From positions 496,001-560,000 of the forward strand of contig NC_014506.1 in assembly GCF_000147355.1 (NCBI RefSeq): 64,000 nucleotides of DNA, read 5' to 3'. Positions within the stretch are counted from its first letter, which is position 1. Each line of letters starts with the position of its first letter. The stretch is from Sulfurimonas autotrophica DSM 16294. Lineage in GTDB: Bacteria > Campylobacterota > Campylobacteria > Campylobacterales > Sulfurimonadaceae. Shown piece after piece: positions 57,289 through 64,000 of the stretch. The notes under the pieces were generated by a model. The model saw nothing but the letters and a program-made list of their open reading frames with translations. It made no database searches and was not told the DNA's origin. The position numbers and the translations under genes are program-made.

Positions 57289-58082
57289 GAAATCTTCATC
57301 ACTTTTGAAAAATCATCATATATATCAGCAACATAATCTATTTGAAAATCAATAAAGTCATTGAGCTGAGCTTCTATGAAAACAGGTTTTGACAGGGTAT
57401 AAAACAGGAGGAGATGCATCCATTTTCCCAGTGTGTTTATCGTCTCATCATTAGAAGGTTTTACGCCGGAAGAAGCTTGAATTATATCTGCAACATTTTG
57501 GGGCATCTCCCACTTTTGGGCAATTCTTTGACATATATCAAAAAGGTCCATATTGCATAATCTTTGTAAAATTGTGTTTAAATCAATTTCATCTATACTT
57601 CTTAAAAGCTTTACATCTTCTAATTTTTCACTAAAAAGTGCTTCTGACACTATGATACTGCCAGGCAGTAAAGCGGCGGCACTTTGTATATCTTTGTCAT
57701 TGATACCAAGGTGCGTTGTAATTTTTTGCCAATTTGCCGAGAGCTGTGCCTGCAGGTCATAAAAAGAGGATTTGTTGAGTTTAAAGAGTTTCCACTTTGA
57801 GGGTGAGAGAAGTGAAATCATATAGTTATAAGTTGCCTGCTGTGACTTTGAGACACCCAGTATTCCAAATATTTGCGAAATTTCATTGACCTCATTTCTA
57901 AATCCGTAAATAGGTTTATTAACAAGTTCTTTGAGGTAGGCATTGAGTGCAGGATCTTCTTTGCCTACTTTTGCTGCTTTTATTAAATCACCTTGGTTAA
58001 GTAAAGAGAGTGTCTCTCTTAAGACTTTTGGTGAGGGCGGTATCTTTTCTATAAATGAGTCTATTTGCTTTATTGTGATCAA
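57285..58082 (-). CDS. HDOD-domain signalling protein
   Basis: 265 residues. IPPSPKVLRETLSLLNQGDL, then DPALNAYLKELVN and a GILGVSKSQQATYNYMISLL region are typical of HDOD proteins, including the Cj0248-type proteins needed for motility in Campylobacter. There is no HD metal pair, as expected for HDOD. It is the first gene of a two-gene unit with the CheX-like protein. The function is probably regulatory; no enzyme activity is claimed. Confidence 0.82.
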   Translation of the reverse strand: MITIKQIDSFIEKIPPSPKVLRETLSLLNQGDLIKAAKVGKEDPALNAYLKELVNKPIYGFRNEVNEISQIFGILGVSKSQQATYNYMISLLSPSKWKLFKLNKSSFYDLQAQLSANWQKITTHLGINDKDIQSAAALLPGSIIVSEALFSEKLEDVKLLRSIDEIDLNTILQRLCNMDLFDICQRIAQKWEMPQNVADIIQASSGVKPSNDETINTLGKWMHLLLFYTLSKPVFIEAQLNDFIDFQIDYVADIYDDFSKVMKIS

Positions 58083-58244
58083 AGTGTTCCACTTTATGTT
58101 GAATATTGTATTTATTTTAGCTGGAAAAAGATAAAATACATATAAAAGGAAGTCGTTTAAACGAAAATATATTCGGCTTAAGTTGCAGTTTTGCTTTGAT
58201 TTGATACAATTCGCAACTTTAAAATATCATTCAAGGATACTCAA

Positions 58245-58433
58245 ATGGCAAGAAGATGTGCTATTAGCGGCAAAGGCCCTATGAGTGGGAACAACGTTTC
58301 TCATGCAAAAAACAGAACAAAGCGTCGTTTTTTATTAAACCTAAGAACAGTGCGTATCACATTAGAAGATGGTACAACGAAAAAGATTAAGATTTCTGCA
58401 AGAGAATTACGCACACTTAAGAAAAATTCGTAA
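58245..58433 (+). CDS. rpmB: Large-subunit ribosomal protein L28
   Basis: 62 residues starting [20 protein letters not shown], the L28 signature. An AAGGATACTCAA leader precedes the ATG. It lies directly upstream of kch, as in H. pylori (HP0491-HP0490). Confidence 0.97.
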   Translation: MARRCAISGKGPMSGNNVSHAKNRTKRRFLLNLRTVRITLEDGTTKKIKISARELRTLKKNS

Positions 58434-58448
58434 ATTTAGGAATTAGCT

Positions 58449-59579
58449 TTGAATCTTTTACCAAGGATTCGCAAGTTCCTCAATTGGGAGAGTCCTCCCA
58501 AACCTGACCCTAAACTTCTTCCTGAAGTTTACCCCCATCTAAAAGCTTTTCGCTTACCTCTAATTTTAACTGTACTCGTAATGTTAATCGGAACATCCGG
58601 ATATGTTCTTATAGATAATTTTACAATCATGGATGCAATCTATCAGACAGCTGTAACTTTTACAACCGTCGGTTTTGGTGAAATTGCTCCTATTTCCAAC
58701 GCAGGTAGAATTTTTACTATTAACTTGATTATTGCAGGTTTTGCGGTATTTTCAAGTGCAATCGGTATTTTGGTAAATGAACTAAATAAGGGTCATATTG
58801 TTGCCATAATAAAGGAGAGAAGAATGCTGTATAAAATAGCAAGACTCAAAAAGCACTTTGTTGTATGTTACCACAATGATTATACAATAGAAGTAACAAA
58901 ACAGTTACGAAAAAATCACATCCCTTTTATTGTGATTGACCCAAGACCTGAAATTCATGAATGGGCTGTAGAGTATAAATATCCGCATTATTTACAGGCA
59001 CAGCCTCATGCTGAACTTTCAATGCTTAAAGCGCACCTCTCATCTGCAAAAGGTTTGATTACTTTGTCTGATTCTATTGCTGATAATATTGCTTTGATTG
59101 CTTCGGTACGACTTTTTGAAAAAGAACATTTTCTGCCTCGCCCTTATTATATTATATCTTCAGCTGAAACGATGAGTGATGTAGAAAAACTCAAAAAACT
59201 CGGAGCAGATACAGTAGTTTCACCTACAAAGCTTACAGCACAAAGAGTCTCAGCAATGGCAGCACGTCCTGATATGGAAAATCTGCTTGAAGAGTTTTTA
59301 TATAAAAGCGATAATCCTTTGGATATGCAGGAAATTACTGTACCGCGTTACAGCTGGGCGGTACTAAAGAAACTTAAAGAGACACACATCCGTGAGATTG
59401 CAAACACATCAGTAGTAGGAATCACCAGAAAAGACGGCAAGCTTATAGGCATGCCAAAGGGTGATACTTTGGTAACGAGTGAATCTAAACTTTTGGTTAT
59501 AGGTACACAAGAAGGAATTAAAATAACAAAAGATTTGATTTCTAAAAGAGTCAAACCTAAGGAGCTTAAATTTGTATAA
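58449..59579 (+). CDS. Potassium channel with cytoplasmic RCK (TrkA-N) domain
   Basis: 376 residues from a TTG with AGGA upstream. Two membrane helices surround a pore loop with selectivity filter TTVGFGE; then an RCK domain (HFVVCYHND..., IVIDPRPE) and a TrkA-C-like end (GTQEGIKI). Kch-type K+ channels set membrane potential; the H. pylori homologue is needed for colonisation. It overlaps argJ by 8 nt. Confidence 0.93.
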   Translation: MNLLPRIRKFLNWESPPKPDPKLLPEVYPHLKAFRLPLILTVLVMLIGTSGYVLIDNFTIMDAIYQTAVTFTTVGFGEIAPISNAGRIFTINLIIAGFAVFSSAIGILVNELNKGHIVAIIKERRMLYKIARLKKHFVVCYHNDYTIEVTKQLRKNHIPFIVIDPRPEIHEWAVEYKYPHYLQAQPHAELSMLKAHLSSAKGLITLSDSIADNIALIASVRLFEKEHFLPRPYYIISSAETMSDVEKLKKLGADTVVSPTKLTAQRVSAMAARPDMENLLEEFLYKSDNPLDMQEITVPRYSWAVLKKLKETHIREIANTSVVGITRKDGKLIGMPKGDTLVTSESKLLVIGTQEGIKITKDLISKRVKPKELKFV

Positions 59580-60750
59580 TTTAACAAAAATAGAGGGTGG
59601 CGTTTGTGCTGCAGAAGGTTTTTATGCGGATGGCATAAGTGCAGGATTAAAAGCAAAAATGGCTAAAGATATGGCATTTGTTTACAGTGATACTTTGTGT
59701 GAAATAGCCTCTACATTTACAACAAATAAGATGACGGCAGCACCTATAAGGCACTTTAAGGCAAAAGGTGAATTTCAAACAAATTTTGTACTTATAAATT
59801 CCAAAAATGCCAATGCTATGACAGGCAAAGCCGGCATAATAGACATCGACGAAATTTTAGCTACTTTGCCTAAGGAAATCACCAATCCTGTCATGAGTTC
59901 AACAGGTGTTATCGGTGTCAGACTTCCAAAAGAGAAAATTATAGCCGGTGCCAAACTTTTTGATTTGAAAAAACGAGACGGTGATGCTGCAGCTGCAGCT
60001 ATTATGACAACAGATACCTTTTCAAAACAGATTGCTTATAGAATAGAACTGGATGACGGAAGCAGTTTTCACATAGGCGCGATGGCAAAGGGAGCGGGTA
60101 TGATTAACCCGGCTATGGCTACGATGCTGTGCTTTATAACAACAGATGCAAAAGTCGATAAAGATGAGATGCAAAATATTTTAAGTGAAAATGTAAAAAC
60201 GACTTTTAATGCAGCAAGTGTAGATGGCGATACTTCAACAAATGACACGGTAATGCTTCTGAGTAATGCAAAAAGCGGAGCATATCATAAAGAAGCATTC
60301 AGTGAAGCTCTTTATGAAATAATGCGCTTTCTTGCACGCGAAATGGTAAGAGACGGTGAGGGCGCTACAAAACTTGTAACCTACGAAGTGAGCGGTGCAA
60401 AAAACAATAAAGAAGCAGAAATTGTGGCAAAAGCCCTTACAAATTCTTTGCTTGTAAAAACAGCCTTATATGGTGAAGACCCAAACTGGGGAAGAATCGC
60501 TTCAACAGTTGGTGCAAGCGGTGCTATGGCTGATGAAGAACTTTTAAGCATCTCTTTTGAAGATGTATGTGTTTATGATAGAGGTGAGCTTCATTTTGAT
60601 GAAGCTATGGAAAAACAAGCGAGTGAAATTATGAAACTTGATGCTTTTACTATTTATTGTGATTTAGGCATAGCCGATGGAAAATTCACAGCCTTTGGCT
60701 GTGATTTGGGTTATGAGTATGTAAAAATAAATGCGGATTACAGAACATAA
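59572..60750 (+). CDS. argJ: Glutamate N-acetyltransferase / amino-acid acetyltransferase
   Basis: 392 residues from a TTG after AAGGAG. ArgJ recycles acetyl from N-acetylornithine to glutamate. The autocleavage site ATML is present in [13 protein letters not shown], giving alpha and beta chains. GEDPNWGRI is the active-site region of the beta chain. Bifunctional or monofunctional status cannot be told from sequence. Confidence 0.95.
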   Translation: MYNLTKIEGGVCAAEGFYADGISAGLKAKMAKDMAFVYSDTLCEIASTFTTNKMTAAPIRHFKAKGEFQTNFVLINSKNANAMTGKAGIIDIDEILATLPKEITNPVMSSTGVIGVRLPKEKIIAGAKLFDLKKRDGDAAAAAIMTTDTFSKQIAYRIELDDGSSFHIGAMAKGAGMINPAMATMLCFITTDAKVDKDEMQNILSENVKTTFNAASVDGDTSTNDTVMLLSNAKSGAYHKEAFSEALYEIMRFLAREMVRDGEGATKLVTYEVSGAKNNKEAEIVAKALTNSLLVKTALYGEDPNWGRIASTVGASGAMADEELLSISFEDVCVYDRGELHFDEAMEKQASEIMKLDAFTIYCDLGIADGKFTAFGCDLGYEYVKINADYRT

Positions 60751-60939
60751 AGCTTTATCTAAAAGAATAAATGTTATCCAACAGTAAGGAATTATGATAT
60801 CAAGCTACACCCCAGTGAATAAATTTCCACTTTTATGATGTATTAACAAAAAAAGATAAGTCTAGCTTTAAAAAAATTTAAACGCATTGTATTTATATTC
60901 TTATTATGTTAAAATGCACTTTAACAAAAGGATACTAAA
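60751..60939. other. Intergenic region after argJ
   Basis: A 189-nt A+T-rich gap. No hairpin terminator, RNA gene or ORF with a ribosome-binding site was seen. TATGTTAAAATG (60904-60915) could be an extended -10 for the ATPase gene at 60940. Confidence 0.4.
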
Positions 60940-62136
60940 ATGTTAGATGCACTTAAAGATAGACAACGAAGACTTCTTGCAAATGTTGAAAAAGTAACTT
61001 ATAGGCGCAAAGAGTTTAGCTTTATAAACAGTAATGAGAGACTTATAGCACTTATTGGTTCTCGTGGGGTGGGAAAAACAACACTTCTGTTGCAATATTT
61101 ACAACAATTTAGTCTTGATGAAGCGCTCTATTTTAGTGCAGATGATATCACTATTGCTAACTTTGGAATAGTATCCATTGTAGAAGAGTTTTATGCGCTT
61201 GGTGGCAGGGTGGTTGTTATTGATGAAGTACATATGTTTAAAGAGTGGGCGGCTCACATAAAAAATCTATATGATTTTATGCCGGATCTGACAATACGCG
61301 TCAGTGGCTCATCAATGCTAAATATCCTGATGCAGAGTTATGATCTAAGCAGACGAATGGTTGTCAAAGAGCTTAAAAAACTTACATTTCAAGAGTATTT
61401 GGAGATTAAAAACAACATTACACTGCAATCCTATTTGTTTGATGAGGTACTTGCCAACGCCTCAGATATTTCATTTGAACTCACACAAAAATATCCGACA
61501 CTCTTTAAGCAGTTTAAGGAGTATTTGCAGACGGGCTGTTATCCATATTTTAGTGAATCTGCAGATATTGAGAGTTATCAAAGTAAACTCTTGAATTCTT
61601 TAGAAAAAATCATCTATGAAGATATACCATCAACCAATAAGATGAAATTTGAAAACCTTGCTCTTTTTAAGCAGCTTATGTATAAAATAGTCGAATCAAA
61701 ACTGCCTTATCAGGTAAAGATTGATACTTTGGCGCGTGAACTAAAAATCAGTGAGCCAACGCTTTACACCTACCTTGAGATACTTGATAAGACAGGGATA
61801 TTTAAACCTATTCATAAATTTTTTGCAAAGCAGACCAAAAAACCTGCAAAGCTCTTTTTTAAAAATACAAATATACTCTATACTCTCAGCAGTTATCTGC
61901 ATATTCCAAGTGAAATTGGCACGGTAAGAGAAACTTACTTTGTTAATTGTTTTGACGAGATATACTACAGTGATGTAGGAGATTTTAAAGTGGGTGATAT
62001 GATATTTGAAGTTGGTGGAAAAAACAAAAGTTTTTCTCAAATAAAAGATATGGAAAATGGGTTTTTGGCATCAGATATTGATTTTACATCAAATAATAAA
62101 AAAATACCTCTTTGGCTTTTTTCCTTCATTAGATAA
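60940..62136 (+). CDS. AAA ATPase with DUF4143-like C-terminal domain
   Basis: 398 residues. Walker A GSRGVGKT, Walker B RVVVIDEVHMF, arginine-containing SGSSMLNIL region, a winged-helix segment (KIDTLARELKISEPTLYTYL), and a C-terminal EVGGKNKS that resembles a PD-(D/E)xK-like element. Such ATPases are widespread, patchily distributed and of unknown function. It has AAAGGA 8 nt before its ATG. Its end overlaps the SQR-like pseudogene by 8 nt. Confidence 0.85.
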   Translation: MLDALKDRQRRLLANVEKVTYRRKEFSFINSNERLIALIGSRGVGKTTLLLQYLQQFSLDEALYFSADDITIANFGIVSIVEEFYALGGRVVVIDEVHMFKEWAAHIKNLYDFMPDLTIRVSGSSMLNILMQSYDLSRRMVVKELKKLTFQEYLEIKNNITLQSYLFDEVLANASDISFELTQKYPTLFKQFKEYLQTGCYPYFSESADIESYQSKLLNSLEKIIYEDIPSTNKMKFENLALFKQLMYKIVESKLPYQVKIDTLARELKISEPTLYTYLEILDKTGIFKPIHKFFAKQTKKPAKLFFKNTNILYTLSSYLHIPSEIGTVRETYFVNCFDEIYYSDVGDFKVGDMIFEVGGKNKSFSQIKDMENGFLASDIDFTSNNKKIPLWLFSFIR

Positions 62137-62614
62137 AGAACCATACCTCTGTGAATGAATCTCCACCTTTTAAAATCTTATTCCAATAGTCACTTTTTGC
62201 TTCATATACATCAGATAACCACCATTTTTTTGCAGCATTTGGTGCGTTATTTATCGCGCTGTCTGTGAGGTCTTCATAATTGAATTTCGCCATAATCACT
62301 TCACTATAGCCGGTTTTAATAGGATATGCTGAAAAGCCGTCATAACTCTCTTGTTGTCGCTGTTGTGTTATGTCGGAGAGAAGATTTATATGAACAACTT
62401 TAGCTTGATGTGCAGCTGATGAAACAGTTTTTCCAAGTGGCGTACCGCAAATATCTCCTATACCGAAAACATTTTTAAAAACATTATGCTGCATAGTTTC
62501 TCTGTTGACATCGAGCCATCCTTTGTAGTGACCTCTGCTTTTGGTCAGTTTAGAGTCTGCAACAGCCTTGATTGGATACATCGGAGGTACTACATGTAAA
62601 AAATCATACTTTAT
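62129..62614 (-). pseudogene. 3' remnant of a sulfide:quinone oxidoreductase-like gene
   Basis: The frame is open from 62614 (after a TAA) to 62129. It encodes KYDFLHVVPPM, then GWLDVNRETMQHN, NVFGIGDICGTPLGKT and a C-terminal membrane-association region, the C-terminal half of SQR-type flavoproteins. The FAD-binding N-terminus and the first catalytic Cys are missing. The only ATG (62581) lies inside the conserved PPM motif and has no evidence of use. A truncated pseudogene is the best call. Confidence 0.78.
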
Positions 62615-62619
62615 TTAAA

Positions 62620-62812
62620 CAATCTCTCTTTTTTTCTCTATATTTTCCCACTCTTCAAACTCTTCATCCCAACCGCTATTTTATTCTTTGTATCTAGTAT
62701 TATTTTTCTGTCTGTTTTGAATTTTTTTGTGGGTTTGACATCTGCTAAAAACTGTGAAGCCACAAGAGAGAGTAGTCCAAGTGTTTTAAGGGCATATCTT
62801 CGTTGGGGGTTT
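62620..62812 (-). other. Decayed coding sequence upstream of the SQR remnant
   Basis: On the minus strand one frame without a start codon reads RRYALKTLGLLSLVASQFLA, a twin-arginine-type signal, and runs on to a stop near 62640. Another frame encodes GWDEEFEEWENIEKKREIV after an in-frame stop. The mixture of frames suggests remnants of one or two genes broken by indels. No intact ORF spans it. Confidence 0.45.
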
Positions 62813-62829
62813 TTCTAAATCTTTAGACT

Positions 62830-63354
62830 TCATTGGTAGTCATTTTTAAATTCTACATAACGTGATGCCGAGGCATAGAGTTCTTTTATTTCATCATCAC
62901 TGAGTTCTCTAACAACTTTGGCAGGTGTTCCCATAATGAGTGAACGCGGCGGAAATACCTTATTTTTTGTAACCAGTGAACCTGCGCCGACAATGCTCTC
63001 TTTACCGATGAGGGCACCGTCAAGAATGGTCGCACTCATACCGATAAGGCAGGCTTTTTCTATTGTACACCCGTGTAGCATTACACGATGTCCTATTGTG
63101 ACATCATCCTCAATAATTGTTGGATTTCCGTCACTTTTGTCCTCTTTTTTATAATGCGTTACATGTATCATACTCAGGTCTTGAATATTGACTCTGTTGC
63201 CGATTTTGATGTAATGCACATCGCCGCGAACGACACAGCCAAACCAGATAGAGCACTCCTCTCCACAGGTAACATCCCCGATAACATCCGCAGACGGTGC
63301 TATCCAGCTTTTTTGCCCGATAGTCGGGGTGGTATTTTTATATACATGTAACAT
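62830..63354 (-). CDS. Gamma-class carbonic anhydrase-like hexapeptide protein
   Basis: 174 residues of left-handed beta-helix repeats: IGDVTCGEECSIWFGCVVRGD, NIQDLSMIHVTH, IGHRVMLHGC. The His ligands of the trimer-interface metal site (IHVTH, IGHRVMLHGC) are conserved, as in YrdA/CaiE and gamma carbonic anhydrases. Catalytic activity is unproven for most of this family. Two TACATGTA sites lie in the gene. Confidence 0.9.
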   Translation of the reverse strand: MLHVYKNTTPTIGQKSWIAPSADVIGDVTCGEECSIWFGCVVRGDVHYIKIGNRVNIQDLSMIHVTHYKKEDKSDGNPTIIEDDVTIGHRVMLHGCTIEKACLIGMSATILDGALIGKESIVGAGSLVTKNKVFPPRSLIMGTPAKVVRELSDDEIKELYASASRYVEFKNDYQ

Positions 63355-63365
63355 AAGTTTGCTCC

Positions 63366-64000
63366 TTAACTTTCAATAAAAAGACGATTGACAAGCTGCT
63401 GCACATAAGTAGAAGTCTCTTTTCTTGTCGCCTTTGCAATACGGTTCACATAATCTTCAAGCAGTTTATGGTTATTTATAACTTTTTCTCCCTCTTTGGG
63501 CTTGACTTTTATGTAGGTCCCGTCACTTTGAAGTTCATGTGAAAGAGCATTATCCGAACACTGCAGTTTTAATATTTGTATAATTTTCTTTTTGGCATCT
63601 TCATCTTTTATGGCCGTTAAAAGTTCTATACGGCGTACAAGATTTCGAGGCATCCAGTCAGCACTTGAAATATAAATTTCTGAAGCATCATTTTTAAAAT
63701 AAAATGCTCTGGCATGTTCTAAATATTTTCCTAAAATTGAGATAACTCGAATGTTTTCACTGACACCTTTAATTCCCGGTTTCAAACAGCATATTCCACG
63801 AACGATTAAGTCGATTTTAACCCCTGCCATTGAGGCTTTATAAAGCGCTCTTATAACATCTTCATCAACAAGTGAATTTATTTTTGCAATAATCTGTCCA
63901 TTTTCTCCCTGTCTTGTTTCATTGTGAATAAGCGAAAGGAGTTTTGGCTTAATTTGTGAAGGGGCCATATAAAGCTCATTAAGTTTCCCTTTCTTGCTAA
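63366..64000 (-). CDS. ppk: Polyphosphate kinase, C-terminal part (runs off the window)
   Basis: About 211 residues are visible; the frame stays open to position 64000, so the 5' part lies outside. KPKLLSLIHNETRQGENGQI, KINSLVDEDVIRALYKAS, LIVRGICCLKPG, YLEHARAFYF and SADWMPRNLVRRIELL are the C-terminal PPK1 motifs, including the region of the second active-site His. PPK1 makes polyphosphate from ATP. Confidence 0.92.
   Translation of the reverse strand, partial: SKKGKLNELYMAPSQIKPKLLSLIHNETRQGENGQIIAKINSLVDEDVIRALYKASMAGVKIDLIVRGICCLKPGIKGVSENIRVISILGKYLEHARAFYFKNDASEIYISSADWMPRNLVRRIELLTAIKDEDAKKKIIQILKLQCSDNALSHELQSDGTYIKVKPKEGEKVINNHKLLEDYVNRIAKATRKETSTYVQQLVNRLFIES

Overview
The window is an ordinary chromosomal stretch of a mesophilic member of the Campylobacterota (formerly Epsilonproteobacteria), most likely Sulfurimonas or a close relative. 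The DNA is A+T-rich. Gene neighbourhoods match those known from Helicobacter and Campylobacter: rpmF-plsX-fabH; gap-pgk-tpi-fabI; an HP0268-type gene with miaB and a DUF374 gene; tilS-rimO; mraY-gpmI-fabG-acpP-fabF-accA; dnaQ-like/trpF/rpe; rpmB-kch. The response regulator is ArsR-like and the outer-membrane porins are of epsilonproteobacterial type. A decayed sulfide:quinone oxidoreductase-like gene fits a sulfur-oxidising lineage. The species assignment is inference.

Layout. 1-2.4 kb: ribosomal protein L32 and early fatty-acid/phospholipid genes. 2.5-7.2 kb: HIT protein, DEAD-box helicase, RmuC, DoxX and a phosphatidyltransferase. 7.3-13 kb: an iron-uptake block (two Fur-like boxes, porin, FeoA, FeoB, ArsRS-like two-component system). 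13-19.6 kb: MltF-like lytic transglycosylase, RsfS/NadD, the lower glycolysis operon and FabI. 19.7-23.3 kb: a major porin, an orphan DppB-like permease and NusA. 23.5-33 kb: a structured leader before an HP0268 homologue and MiaB, then XerH, a PilM/PilN/PilO-like trio, TilS, RimO, a flavoprotein and a small cytochrome c. 33-37.5 kb: UvrB, DedA and PEP carboxykinase. 37.7-45.1 kb: tRNA-Val and a complete 2-oxoacid dehydrogenase cluster (E3 and lipoate ligase divergent from an acyl-CoA synthetase, E1-alpha, E1-beta, E2 and a dedicated acyl carrier protein). 45.1-46.5 kb: an orphan acidic protein, tmRNA and two tRNA-Phe genes. 46.6-55.8 kb: PurN, MraY, GpmI, the main fatty-acid cluster, exonuclease, TrpF and Rpe. 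55.9-62.1 kb: an HDOD/CheX-like signalling pair, L28, a K+ channel, ArgJ and an AAA ATPase. 62.1-64 kb: the SQR-like pseudogene, a gamma-class carbonic anhydrase-like protein and the 3' part of ppk.

The most unusual signals are not single genes. (1) The palindrome TTACATGTAA (core TACATGTA) occurs 25 times as the octamer where about 2-3 are expected; it lies in genes and between them, and looks like a highly iterated palindrome of unknown function. (2) A modular palindromic intergenic repeat occurs three times, and one copy lacks a 41-nt internal module exactly. (3) A 16-bp copy of the tmRNA 3' end lies 0.8 kb away, on the far side of an orphan gene. (4) The acyl-CoA synthetase/PDH-type/ACP operon and the PilMNO-like trio are coherent but atypical functional units. 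(5) The tRNA-Val appears to carry C at position 33.

There is no CRISPR array, insertion sequence, prophage or rRNA operon. Intergenic spaces are short (all below 300 nt except the RNA-gene stretch at 45.9-46.6 kb), and many genes overlap by 1-20 nt. TTG starts with good Shine-Dalgarno sequences are common. Several genes appear to be transcribed as leaderless mRNAs.
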